A model generated the notes under the pieces. It was not told the origin of the DNA, searched no databases, and saw only the letters and a list, made by a program, of their open reading frames with translations. A stretch of DNA of 64,000 bases from Pseudomonadota bacterium (GTDB taxonomy: Bacteria; Pseudomonadota; Alphaproteobacteria; Rhizobiales; Devosiaceae): positions 248,001-312,000 of the forward strand of contig JAEWBN010000022.1 of assembly GCA_023391095.1 (NCBI GenBank). The letters run 5' to 3'. Both the position numbers and the translations under genes were made by a program. This document shows positions 1 through 8,502 of the stretch, piece by piece (the stretch's first letter is position 1; the number at the start of each line of letters is the position of its first letter).

Positions 1-235
1 CCGGGGAAAGCTCGCCTTCGGCAGCAACGCGTTCAAGCAGGCCATCGCCGGCATAAAGCACATTGGCCGTGATGCCGGTTTCGGCGGTGAACTTGTCGAG
101 CAGGGGCTGGAGCAGGCTCTGCTCGCGATAGCTATAGATATTGACTTCACCGCTTTGGGCGAAGGCGGGCAAGGCGGTGCCGGCCAGCATGGTGGTGGCC
201 AAAAGGGCGCCAAAGATCTGCACGGACTTGGTCAT
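1..235 (-). CDS. Iron(III)-type ABC transporter substrate-binding protein, N-terminal part
   Basis: The reading frame runs off the left edge; only about 78 N-terminal residues are present. A signal peptide is visible (MTKSVQIFGALLATTMLAG, ending near Ala-Phe-Ala). The mature start GEVNIYSYREQSLLQPLLDKF is characteristic of the FutA/AfuA/FbpA family of periplasmic Fe3+-binding proteins (family knowledge). The ATG at 233-235 follows an AGGAG-like ribosome site with good spacing. A palindrome resembling an Irr/ICE box lies about 105 bp upstream, which fits iron control. The ligand is inferred from the family; other extracellular solute-binding proteins share this opening. Confidence 0.85.
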   Translation of the reverse strand, partial: MTKSVQIFGALLATTMLAGTALPAFAQSGEVNIYSYREQSLLQPLLDKFTAETGITANVLYAGDGLLERVAAEGELSP

Positions 236-340
236 CTGCTTCTCCTGCTGCATCGGGGGTCAAGGCCCCGACAGACGGCGGCTTATTGCAGAACGCCGTT
301 CGATAAGTCAATAAACCCAATGAAAACAATTGCTTAAAGA

Positions 341-356
341 TTAGAACGGTTCGAAA
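341..356. promoter_or_regulatory. Candidate Irr/ICE-type iron-responsive operator
   Basis: An imperfect palindrome, TTAGAAcggTTCGAAA, resembles the rhizobial iron control element (TTTAGAA-N-TTCTAAA type). It lies in the AT-rich stretch between the divergently spaced start of the iron-binding-protein gene and the end of the PAS protein gene. 14 of 18 positions of the extended site are symmetric. The motif match is by eye. Confidence 0.4.
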
Positions 357-407
357 TTGCGTGCAATAAATCGAACAGATTCAGCCCATTAGCTGACAGA
401 AAAAATC

Positions 408-3050
408 TTATTTTGTTTCCTGATCAACTTGACCTGGACGCCGATCAACAAGGTCGGCGGGAATTTTGAGGCTGAACAACATTCCATCAGCCCCGGCAGG
501 GTCCACCGACAGCGAGACCGCATTGACCGCCAGAAGCGAGCGAGTCAGGGCCAAGCCCACACTGGAGCGGACCGGCGCCAGCACCTGTCCGGTCTTGTCC
601 ACGCCGTCGCGGAAGACGACAAACCGCTCGGCCATATCAACCGCATGGGCGGAACTGTCCCGGACATGGATGGCGATCGCGCCGTCGTCATGGTGCTGAG
701 CCGAGATCACCACCGCGCCGCCCATGGGCGTCTGATCGATGGCGCTGGCCAGCAGGTTGAGCACCGCCTGCTCCAGCGACGCACTGTCGGCCGTGATGTG
801 CGGCAGCGATTCGGAAATGGCGTTGCGCACGATCACACGGGCCATATTGGCCTGATCCTTGATCCGGATGACGCAGCTTTCGAGCAGCGCCGTGAGGTCG
901 AGGCTGGCGCGCTGGGCGAGATAGCGCCCTTCCCGCAGGCGGGCATAGTCATCCAGTTCATTGACCAGCGCCGCAATTTCCTGCCCGGCAGACGCAATGT
1001 CCTCGGCATAGCCCAGGCTGCGCTCGTCCAATGTGCCGCTGAGGCCGGGAGAGCGAAGCAATTCGGAAAAACCGATGATCGTGTTCAAGGGGCGCCGGAT
1101 GCCGCGGCTGATGCGCGAGAGCAGCGCTGGGTCAGCTTCTCCCCCACCGCCTATGCGCGCGGGTGTCGTCTGGCGGTGGCGCACGAGAGCGAAGTAGCCG
1201 GAAACGACGCCGGACTGTCCTGCTGCAAAAACAATGATGTCGGCCTTGCCATCGCGTCCACGCAGATGAAGGCTCGGCCGTGTGGTTTCGGCAAAGCGGG
1301 CGGGCTTTTCAATAAAGGCCTTCAAGGCCAGCGCGTCATCATCGGCGACGAGACCGGCGAGAGGCTGGCCGACCAGAACGCGACCCGGCGAGAGCAGCGC
1401 AGCGGCAGTGGCATCGCCATTGCTCACCATGCCGTTGCGGCTGATTTCGAGATAGCCGTCGCCCATGGTCTGGGCGAAAGTCTGGGTGAAGGCGCGCACG
1501 GCATCTTCGTGACCGGTGCGCACTTCGGTCGTGCTGGCCGAAAGCATGAGCGCGGGCCGCCCCTGCCAGGACATGGATTGTAGCCGCGCCGTCACCGGCA
1601 CCAGCGTTCCATTGCGCTGGACAAGGTGATTGACCGGTCCTGCGCTCTGCTCGCCCGGCCCAACGGCGGGGAATACGGCGGCCAAGCCTGCCGCGCGGAG
1701 GCTTTCCACCGAATCGTAGCCCACCATTTCGGTGATGGCGCGATTGGCAAAAAGGATCTGCTGATCCCGGAACACCAGGATGCCCAAAGGCAGCCGGTTC
1801 AACACCAGCGTTTCGCCACCCAGATTGATCAGCGCGCCGCCGCCCGAGGGTGCCGGCACATCCTGGGGCGGACCGACAGGTGCGGGCACCTGACCGTTCC
1901 GGTCCCCGATCTTGTCCGAGAGGATGCGGGAAAGTTCGTCGAAATTGTACCGCGATACGCGCTCGACATCATTGTCAGCCGGCACGTCGGTATCCATCTG
2001 CTCGAGCGCAGCCCGCAACTGGTCGGAAGCAGACGTCGGGCGTTTTTCAAGAGAAGGCTCCGGGGCAGTCGACTCCGGTGACGTCGGCGCCTCTGGCTCG
2101 GTCTCCGGCTCCGAAGGATCCTCGACGTTGAGATGGGCAAAGCCCCGGCCCGTCACCCGGTAAAGTCTGGGGGTTTCGGCAAGGGGCTCCCCCGCCGATG
2201 CGGCGGAGTCTTCCCCCGAACCAGCTGTATCTTCCGCGTCCGTAGGCGTTACGGCTGCGTCGGCCGGCGGCAGATCATCGGCGTCGCTCAAGCTGGCAAA
2301 GAGTGCATCATCTGCGGCGAGACGATCGAAAAGGCCACTCAGGCGACCCGGCGGCTCCCGGTTTTCCTGCGCCATTGGCAAGGCGTCAGCGGGGGTGTCT
2401 GGTTCGTCGGCACGGGTCAGCGGTGCATCGTCGGCAAGGGCGTCGCGCCATGCGGCGGCGGCGTCGGTGTCGGGGGACGGAGTAAATGGCTCATATGCGC
2501 TGTCGCCTGCGGCTGGTTCGTAAACCGTCTCGGGGTCAACGGCCTGCCAGTTCTCCAGCTCGCGGCCGTAGTCTGACTGTTCCGCATCGTCGTCCAGAGT
2601 CGCGTGGGCCTCATCGCGCTCCTGCGGCTCGTCATCGTGGCGTGGTGACTCGATATCCGCTTCCGACGGCACGCGGGCAGCCTCGAGGATATCGGCGTCA
2701 ATGGAATCAACGCCGACAACGAGGAGCACCACCTCATCGTCCCATTGCAGAGGAGTGGTTGTGCAAGTGGCCGAAACGGGCTTTTCGCCGCTCAGGAACT
2801 GAATGCGGGCAAGGCTGCTGCGGCCGAGCGCGCCAAGGCGGATGATGCGCGACACCTGGCCCTTGATCGGCACGGCCGGAGCGGCGCGCTTGAGGCCGTG
2901 CTTCTTGAGCTTGGCGAGAAACAGGCCCGCCGCGGGGTTTTGCCAGATCAGACGCTGCCCATCGGCTGACCAGAGCCAAGCCGGACGCGTATCATCGGCG
3001 TGCTGCAGGACCCGGCGCGCATTCGGCTTTGACTCCCAAGTTTCAGTCAT
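408..3050 (-). CDS. PAS-domain sensor protein with degenerate histidine-kinase module
   Basis: An 880-residue soluble protein. Residues about 100-370 form a long Asp/Glu/Pro/Ala-rich, probably disordered linker. A PAS domain sits at about 405-530 (LGILVFRDQQILFANRAITEMVGY). A dimerisation/H-box region follows near 648, reading SRGIRRPLNTIIGFSELL where active kinases have SHELRTPLN, so the phospho-accepting His is Arg. The ATPase part is also altered: the N-box Asn is Ser (NLLASAIDQTP), the DxGxG box reads DSSAHAV, and the G2 box is weak. It is therefore probably a signalling scaffold or pseudokinase (inference). No TM segments are seen. tRNA-His lies upstream on the other strand. Confidence 0.8.
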   Translation of the reverse strand: MTETWESKPNARRVLQHADDTRPAWLWSADGQRLIWQNPAAGLFLAKLKKHGLKRAAPAVPIKGQVSRIIRLGALGRSSLARIQFLSGEKPVSATCTTTPLQWDDEVVLLVVGVDSIDADILEAARVPSEADIESPRHDDEPQERDEAHATLDDDAEQSDYGRELENWQAVDPETVYEPAAGDSAYEPFTPSPDTDAAAAWRDALADDAPLTRADEPDTPADALPMAQENREPPGRLSGLFDRLAADDALFASLSDADDLPPADAAVTPTDAEDTAGSGEDSAASAGEPLAETPRLYRVTGRGFAHLNVEDPSEPETEPEAPTSPESTAPEPSLEKRPTSASDQLRAALEQMDTDVPADNDVERVSRYNFDELSRILSDKIGDRNGQVPAPVGPPQDVPAPSGGGALINLGGETLVLNRLPLGILVFRDQQILFANRAITEMVGYDSVESLRAAGLAAVFPAVGPGEQSAGPVNHLVQRNGTLVPVTARLQSMSWQGRPALMLSASTTEVRTGHEDAVRAFTQTFAQTMGDGYLEISRNGMVSNGDATAAALLSPGRVLVGQPLAGLVADDDALALKAFIEKPARFAETTRPSLHLRGRDGKADIIVFAAGQSGVVSGYFALVRHRQTTPARIGGGGEADPALLSRISRGIRRPLNTIIGFSELLRSPGLSGTLDERSLGYAEDIASAGQEIAALVNELDDYARLREGRYLAQRASLDLTALLESCVIRIKDQANMARVIVRNAISESLPHITADSASLEQAVLNLLASAIDQTPMGGAVVISAQHHDDGAIAIHVRDSSAHAVDMAERFVVFRDGVDKTGQVLAPVRSSVGLALTRSLLAVNAVSLSVDPAGADGMLFSLKIPADLVDRRPGQVDQETK

Positions 3051-3352
3051 CCATGGCCTTCATGGTGGTCGGCATTCCAGACTGTGCCATATCGGCACAA
3101 ACGCCCAGGTTCCTTAAGTGTTCTTCAATATAGTGCGGCTGGCGCTGAATCCAGCCTGCGGCCAGTGCATGTGCGCCCCGATCTTGGGGCATGGTTAAGC
3201 GTGCCTCGGCCTCAGTAACGCGCAAAAGCGTCACGATTCAGTTTAGCTGCGACCGGCTGTCCACAGGTCAAAAAGGGTGCTTGTCATGTCGGCAAACTCG
3301 ACCTATGTTCCGCGCGTTTTCGGGCGGCTGTTCAGCGCCACCCGGACACCAT
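3051..3352. other. Intergenic region upstream of the PAS protein gene
   Basis: 302 bp between the PAS protein start and tRNA-His. A 63-codon leftward frame (3043-3234, starting MTLLRVTEAEARL) overlaps the PAS gene start by 8 bp; it has no recognisable domain and I do not call it. The tRNA promoter must lie here, but no clear -35/-10 pair was identified. Confidence 0.4.
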
Positions 3353-3429
3353 GCCGCCTTAGCTCAGTTGGTTAGAGCGCTAGATTGTGGATCTAGAGGT
3401 CCCCCGTTCGATCCGGGGAGGCGGTACCA
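3353..3429 (+). tRNA. tRNA-His (GTG anticodon)
   Basis: A complete cloverleaf: acceptor GCCGCCT pairs with AGGCGGT, the D-arm has AGCTCAGTTGG, the anticodon stem CTAGA/TCTAG encloses TTGTGGA (anticodon GTG), and the T-arm CCCCG-TTCGATC-CGGGG is perfect. The 3' CCA is encoded. The first pair is G1:U72, the discriminator is A73, and there is no encoded extra G-1 opposite C73. This is the alphaproteobacterial form of tRNA-His (known from Caulobacter) and matches the hisS gene 3.5 kb downstream. Confidence 0.97.
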
Positions 3430-3439
3430 CCCCCCATCA

Positions 3440-5365
3440 TTACCGAGCCAGACGCAGCGCCGACAGATCGTTGGCGATGGCGGTGAATGTCTCTTTGAGA
3501 TCGCTTGCGCGGCTGGGAAACCGCGCGCGGTCTGACGTGGACGCGCAATTGGTCAGCATGGCGCGTACAACGGCTTCCGTGCTCTGTGTCACCGTGTTCG
3601 TCGCCAGTCCAACCGTATAGAGCGTGATGCCCTCTGCCTTGGCGTTGGCGCAGGTTTGCAGAGTACGCTCGTTCATCTGGTTGACGAGGTTTGCATTGCT
3701 GGTGGCCAGAGGCCCCATGCGCGGCGTCGCACCCGTGTGGTTGGAGGGATAGCCGTATGCGGAATAATAGCAGCTGCCGTTGAGGCTACGCTGGGCGCTC
3801 GACGAACAGTAATTGCTGAGGTTGTAGGCGGTGTTCTCGCCGTCGGTCATGACGATCAACACTTTCGAAGTTGCTTCGTCATAGGGCGCACCCTGATCAA
3901 ACGGCGCCCCTGGCGACAGGGCGCGGAATCCCCAGGCCGTCCCCTCGTGAATATTGGTTCCGCCAAGGGCGACCATGTTGTCGATGGCGTTGATGACCTG
4001 CGCGGGGTTGTCGGTCAGAGGTAGGATCGCCTGCTGGGGGCAATCTGCGTTCGGTCCCTTCTGGTCGGTAATGAACGGCAGGTTGCCGGTATATTTGCAG
4101 AGGCGCTCCTGCAGCTCCTTGTTCGAGAGACCAACCGCGTCATACTGAAAGTTGCAGGTACGCTCGCGCGTATAGGTCCGCGATCCGTTGGACGTGGTGT
4201 AGTTACCCGTCCCGGTATCAGTCAAAAACGGCCCGCCGCTTGCACAGGTACAGCTTGTCGGTCGATCTCGCCCGGATACCCAGCTGTACGTATTTGTGGT
4301 GGAGCCGGAGCAGTTATTATAGTTCGAACAGGTGCGCTTGGTTTCCGTCCATTTGCAGACGCCCGTCACCCGGCAAGCCGCTGGGTGGTCAGCAGCGTAG
4401 TTATTCAGGTTATTGTTGCTCGCGAGTGTCGTGATGGTTTCGGGCAGGTCCGGCGCAAAAAGCGGCACGAAAAGGGTTGCTGGCTGGCCTGGAGTGGGCG
4501 GCGTATCATCGGTATCCAGAAATCCATTGGCGCCAGACGTGGCGATATGCGGCCGGGCTTCTACACAACCGCGCCAGTTCTCATTGCTGATATTGTCATA
4601 AAGCGCCAGCCGGTTGACCGGCCCGACAAAGGCAGTTGCGTCGTTGTCGTCATTGTCGAAATTCTGCGCCGACAATGGCGACTGGCCGAAGCGGTCGATC
4701 CAGGGCTGGTTGGCATTTCCTGCGCCGACATTGACGTACATGGTGAAGGGCACAATGCCGACCCGCACATCTTCCACCAGCGTGGCTCCGGGGGCGGGAA
4801 TGCAGGTATTGCCGCTGTCCTGAACCTCCGAATACATCAGGATATAGGTGGCGCAGCGGGCCGCGGCGACCAGGTTGGTCATGCGGCTTTCCTGCTGCAT
4901 GGAGGCAGAATTATCAAGCACCATAACCACTTCAAGGGCCAGCTTCTTGCGCGTGGCCTCCGACTGCACGGCCGCGCCCAGCTCGGGAACACCCACTAAG
5001 GCGACAAAGGTCGTCGGCATGGTGAAGCGGGCGTGGAAGTATAGCGAACCATCGTCGACCGAGGTTTCCACCCGGTCGATGGTGGCCGTGACGCGGTTGT
5101 CGCCGATGCGCTCGATCATCATGGCCTGAGCCAAATCGCGGACGGCATTTTCGTCGTAGTTGGCGTCGAAAATCCGGGGCTGGAGGGCGAGGACCGCGGC
5201 GTCCAGTGCGACCTGGGCGCGGGTGCGGGTCTGTTCGAGCGTCACGTAATCGACCACCGCGCCGCCCAGCGCCACCAGAACAATGGCCATGACGCCGAAG
5301 AGGACGGCGAAGACGCCCCGTTCATCGCGGGCAAACCGGGCTATCAGTGCAGTCAAACGTTGCAT
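3440..5365 (-). CDS. TadG-like Tad pilus assembly protein with VWA domain
   Basis: 641 residues. The N-terminus is a TadE/TadG-type segment (RFARDERGVFAVLFGVMAIVLVALGGAVVDY), with a charged patch ending in G-V-F-A followed by one TM helix, as in Flp/Tad pseudopilin-like proteins. A von Willebrand A domain follows, with MIDAS motif DNSASM near residue 152 and VMTDGENTAY near 505. A long Cys/Asn/Thr-rich insertion (about 320-440) separates them. Family knowledge places it at the envelope with Tad pili; its exact role is unsettled. The start follows a GAGAGG-like site. It converges on tRNA-His with only 10 bp between. Confidence 0.88.
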   Translation of the reverse strand: MQRLTALIARFARDERGVFAVLFGVMAIVLVALGGAVVDYVTLEQTRTRAQVALDAAVLALQPRIFDANYDENAVRDLAQAMMIERIGDNRVTATIDRVETSVDDGSLYFHARFTMPTTFVALVGVPELGAAVQSEATRKKLALEVVMVLDNSASMQQESRMTNLVAAARCATYILMYSEVQDSGNTCIPAPGATLVEDVRVGIVPFTMYVNVGAGNANQPWIDRFGQSPLSAQNFDNDDNDATAFVGPVNRLALYDNISNENWRGCVEARPHIATSGANGFLDTDDTPPTPGQPATLFVPLFAPDLPETITTLASNNNLNNYAADHPAACRVTGVCKWTETKRTCSNYNNCSGSTTNTYSWVSGRDRPTSCTCASGGPFLTDTGTGNYTTSNGSRTYTRERTCNFQYDAVGLSNKELQERLCKYTGNLPFITDQKGPNADCPQQAILPLTDNPAQVINAIDNMVALGGTNIHEGTAWGFRALSPGAPFDQGAPYDEATSKVLIVMTDGENTAYNLSNYCSSSAQRSLNGSCYYSAYGYPSNHTGATPRMGPLATSNANLVNQMNERTLQTCANAKAEGITLYTVGLATNTVTQSTEAVVRAMLTNCASTSDRARFPSRASDLKETFTAIANDLSALRLAR

Positions 5366-5418
5366 TTGGCCTCTCGGTGCACAGACAAACCGCGCAGCGT
5401 CACAATGGCCGTCAATCC

Positions 5419-6033
5419 TTAGGAAAGAACGACCACTTTGGTATTAAGTTGAACGCGACCGTATAGATCGATCACGTCTTCATTGGTCATCCGGATACAG
5501 CCCGATGATACGTTCTGGCCAATAGACCAGGGCTCGTTGGTGCCGTGGATACGGTACAGGGTGGAGCCAAGGTAAAGCGCCCGCGCGCCCAAGGGGTTGT
5601 TGGGGCCGCCGGCCATGTGGGTGGGCAGGCCGGGTTGGCGCTTGCGCATTTCGGCGGGCGGGGTCCAGCCCGGCCACTCCGCCTTGCGGGTCACGCGGTG
5701 CGTCCCGCGCCACTCAAACCCTTGTCGCGCCACACCAATTCCGTATCGCAGGGCGCGTCCGTCGCCGAGGACGAAATAAAGGAAGTGCTGGCGGGTGTCG
5801 ACGACGATGGTGCCGGAGCGCTCGGTGGTCTGGTAGGGCACGACCTGGCGCAGGTAGATCGGATTGACGTGCGCATTTCCCTGCAACATCAAGGCGTTAC
5901 GCGGCTGTCCGGTGGTCACCGTGACGCCGGGCGGCGGGGCGAAGCGCCAGCCGGGGGCGAAGGTTTCGGCCTGGACGGGCAGGATGAGGGCAAGCGCGGC
6001 AAGACTGGCGACACAGAGGCGAAACAGGGTCAT
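5419..6033 (-). CDS. L,D-transpeptidase (YkuD/ErfK family)
   Basis: About 204 residues with a signal peptide (MTLFRLCVASLAALALILPVQA). The YkuD catalytic signature is complete: IHGTNEP (His) and SSGCIRM (nucleophilic Cys). Such periplasmic enzymes form 3-3 cross-links in peptidoglycan or attach proteins to it. I chose the ATG at 6031-6033 because AGGAAA lies 7 nt upstream and the signal peptide begins there; a start 14 codons earlier is open but adds an uncharacteristic leader. The gene lies alone, codirectional with tadG. Confidence 0.9.
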   Translation of the reverse strand: MTLFRLCVASLAALALILPVQAETFAPGWRFAPPPGVTVTTGQPRNALMLQGNAHVNPIYLRQVVPYQTTERSGTIVVDTRQHFLYFVLGDGRALRYGIGVARQGFEWRGTHRVTRKAEWPGWTPPAEMRKRQPGLPTHMAGGPNNPLGARALYLGSTLYRIHGTNEPWSIGQNVSSGCIRMTNEDVIDLYGRVQLNTKVVVLS

Positions 6034-6551
6034 GGCGGCGTTTCCTGATGCTTTGCGCGCGATTGTGCCACCCAAAGCCCCAACACCCCGTCAAGACGTG
6101 TGGTTAACAGCATCTGGGCCGACAATGTTAGCAGACTGTGAACGCCGACATTGACGCTTGGCCCCTTGGTGCTGGGTTAAGGTGACGTCGTGTGAATTCC
6201 TTCGTTGGTCACGACGGATCGTGGCACGGATGCAACACCAAACGCGCCTGCGACAAGCTGACACACTCTGCGCTTGCAGATCACGGGGGCGTGAGTTAGG
6301 CAGGACCCGTTCGCAACGCCAGCCGAGGGAGACGACATATGAATCATCTGACGTTCTGCCACCGTTGGCCCACCGCGGTTCATGGCTTCAAAGCCTGACT
6401 TCTGACCCGGTCGCTGTTCTGCCCCTCGGGCAGGACGCGAACATTCCTCAAACGCCAACGCCAACGCGCTGAAACCGGGTCGCCCTGCGCCCCCGATTCC
6501 GCGCTCCTTCATCTGACCCCATAGAGGCCGGATGGCGCGTGCCGTCCGGAT
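6034..6551. other. Non-coding stretch upstream of a small ORF
   Basis: About 0.5 kb with no supported gene. It ends in a near-perfect hairpin (CCGGATGGC at 6528-6536 with GCCGTCCGG at 6541-6549, loop GCGT) followed by ATTTG, just before the small ORF at 6558. The hairpin could be a weak terminator or a translational control element. Short frames here have no recognisable product. Confidence 0.35.
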
Positions 6552-6557
6552 TTGAAA

Positions 6558-6761
6558 ATGACCATGAACGTCCTCAATGAGGGCAGCGTCGTGCTGCGCC
6601 TCGAATTCTCCATCGCCGATGCCGTGCGCGAGCGCGGCCTCGTCAAGGTCGTCGTTGCGGCCGTACGCGCCTGGTGGGCGCAGCGGCCAGTCAGCTACGC
6701 AGAAGTCCCCCATTATCTGCGCGACGACGTGGGCGCGCCGCCCGCCATGACGGCCGCATGA
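6558..6761 (+). CDS. Small hypothetical protein, DUF1127-like tail
   Basis: 67 residues. The middle is a short helix (RGLVKVVVAAVRAWWAQRPVSY) and the end reads VPHYLRDDVGAPP, reminiscent of the LDDRMLRDIGL ending of DUF1127 proteins common in Hyphomicrobiales. No convincing Shine-Dalgarno is visible; ATGs at 6558 and 6564 and a TTG at 6552 are all possible. It sits 157 bp before hisS on the same strand. The family assignment is tentative. Confidence 0.45.
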   Translation: MTMNVLNEGSVVLRLEFSIADAVRERGLVKVVVAAVRAWWAQRPVSYAEVPHYLRDDVGAPPAMTAA

Positions 6762-6917
6762 TCTATGCAGATCATCTGGCCCAACTGTTCCACCCGCCCG
6801 ACCGGGACCGGTGGTGAAAGGGTGCGGCGGCCGGGACCCTCCCGGCCGCCTGCCCCACAAGTGTTGTCTGATGGGGGCCAATCGTCTAGGAACGGCCCGA
6901 CTTCTCAAGGTTGAAAA

Positions 6918-8417
6918 ATGTCCGAAAAGACCAAGCTCATCACCCCGCGCCTGCCGCGCGGCTTCGAGGACCGCACGCCCGGCGAGATCGCCGCCGTGGG
7001 CGCCATGATCGACAAGATCAAGGCCGTCTATGAGAAGTATGGTTTCGATCCGGTCGAAACCCCGCTGTTTGAATATACCGAGACGCTGGGCAAGTTCCTC
7101 CCCGATACGGACCGGCCCAATGCCGGGGTGTTTTCGCTGCAGGACGATGACGAGCAGTGGATGAGCCTGCGCTATGACCTGACGGCGCCGCTCGCCCGCT
7201 ATTTTGCCGAGAATTTCGAAAGCCTGCCCAAGCCGTATCGCTCCTATCGGCAGGGCTATGTGTTCCGCAACGAGAAACCCGGTCCGGGCCGCTTCCGCCA
7301 GTTCATGCAGTTCGACGCCGACACCGTTGGCGCGCCGGGTCCGGAAGCGGACGCGGAAATGTGCATGATGATGGCCGACGTCATGGATGCGCTGGGCCTT
7401 GCCGGTCAGTATGTGGTGCGCGTCAACAACCGCAAGGTGTTGGACGGCGTGCTGGCAACGGCCGGCGTCACCTCCGACGAACAGAAGCTCACCGTTTTGC
7501 GCGCCATAGACAAGCTGGACAAGTTCGGCCCCGAAGGCGTGCGGCTGCTCCTGGGTGCCGGGCGCAAGGACGAGAGCGGCGACTTTACCAAGGGCGCTGG
7601 CCTCACCGAGGCGCAGATCGAGCCGATCCTGGCCTATGTCGATAGCGGCGTACCGGCCGAGGGCGTCGAGCGCGGCAGCAATGAGCATGTGATTGGCACG
7701 ATCAATACGCTGGCCGGCCTGATCGGCGGCTCGGAAACCGGACTGGCCGGGGTGCAGGAACTGGCCTCGATCTTTGGTTTGGTCAGCGCTGCGGGCTTTG
7801 GCGGTCGCGTCATTCTCGACCCCTCTGTCGTGCGCGGGCTCGAATATTATACCGGGCCGGTGTTCGAGATCGAACTGACCTTCAAGGTGCAGAACGAAAA
7901 GGGCCAGGACGTGGTGTTCGGGTCGGTGGGCGGTGGCGGTCGCTATGATGGTCTGGTGTCCCGCTTCCGGCGCGAGCCGGTTCCGGCGACGGGCTTTTCC
8001 ATCGGCGTGTCGCGCCTTGCCAATGCGCTCAAGCTTACCGGCAATCTGGGCGCGAGCGAGCCGGCAGGCCCGGTCGTGGTGCTGGTCATGGACAAGGACC
8101 AGACCGCGCGCTACCAGGCCATGGTCTCGGAACTGCGCAATGCCGGTATCCGCGCCGAGATGTTCCTCGGTTCGACCAAGAATTTCGGCAAGCAGGTTGC
8201 CTATGCCGACAAGCGCAATTCCCCCATCGTGATCATCGAGGGGTCGCAGGAGCGCGAGCAGGGCATTTTGCAGGTCAAGGACCTGATTGCCGGCAAACAG
8301 GCGGCCGAGGCGATTACCGACAATGCCGAATGGAAGGCCGCGCGCCCCGGGCAGTTCGAGATCAAGCGCGAAGAACTGGTCAGTGCCGTGCAGAAGCTGC
8401 TGAGCGAGCAGGGTTGA
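6918..8417 (+). CDS. hisS: Histidyl-tRNA synthetase
   Basis: 499 residues, a class II synthetase. It has the core sequence RYDLTAPLARYFAENF, a motif 2-like stretch (KPGPGRFRQFMQFDADTVG), the histidine-binding GLEYYTGPVFEI, and GGGGRYDGLVSRF as the third signature. The C-terminal anticodon-binding fold includes VVLVMDKD and the AEMFLGSTKNFGKQ region. The length and insertions match the alphaproteobacterial form that reads tRNA-His lacking G-1. The start follows AAGG. It leads a hisS-hisZ-hisG gene set on one strand, with a hairpin repeat in the 85-bp gap before hisZ. Confidence 0.97.
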   Translation: MSEKTKLITPRLPRGFEDRTPGEIAAVGAMIDKIKAVYEKYGFDPVETPLFEYTETLGKFLPDTDRPNAGVFSLQDDDEQWMSLRYDLTAPLARYFAENFESLPKPYRSYRQGYVFRNEKPGPGRFRQFMQFDADTVGAPGPEADAEMCMMMADVMDALGLAGQYVVRVNNRKVLDGVLATAGVTSDEQKLTVLRAIDKLDKFGPEGVRLLLGAGRKDESGDFTKGAGLTEAQIEPILAYVDSGVPAEGVERGSNEHVIGTINTLAGLIGGSETGLAGVQELASIFGLVSAAGFGGRVILDPSVVRGLEYYTGPVFEIELTFKVQNEKGQDVVFGSVGGGGRYDGLVSRFRREPVPATGFSIGVSRLANALKLTGNLGASEPAGPVVVLVMDKDQTARYQAMVSELRNAGIRAEMFLGSTKNFGKQVAYADKRNSPIVIIEGSQEREQGILQVKDLIAGKQAAEAITDNAEWKAARPGQFEIKREELVSAVQKLLSEQG

Positions 8418-8465
8418 TGCGCAAGACGGCAAAAGCAGGCCCCCTCACCCGACCCAAGAGTGTCG

Positions 8466-8487
8466 ACCTCTCCCCCCAGGGAGAGGT
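8466..8487. repeat. Intergenic palindromic repeat (CTCTCCC type)
   Basis: Perfect 9-bp arms ACCTCTCCC and GGGAGAGGT with loop CCCA, in the hisS-hisZ gap and 15 bp before the hisZ start. It is preceded by CCCCCTCACCCGACCC. The pattern resembles dispersed CTCCCC-type intergenic repeats of Hyphomicrobiales; a more elaborate one lies between glpD and glpK. It may act as an mRNA hairpin. Confidence 0.55.
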
Positions 8488-8502
8488 GAAGAGGGTTTTC
8501 TC

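Noticed and set aside
429..1583. 384-codon rightward open frame
   Set aside because: Antisense to the PAS protein gene, which has clear domains.
3043..3234. 63-codon frame upstream of the PAS protein gene
   Set aside because: No ribosome site, domain or other support; noted only in the intergenic entry.
6177..8432. 751-codon leftward open frame
   Set aside because: Antisense to hisS, no domain; an artefact of high GC.
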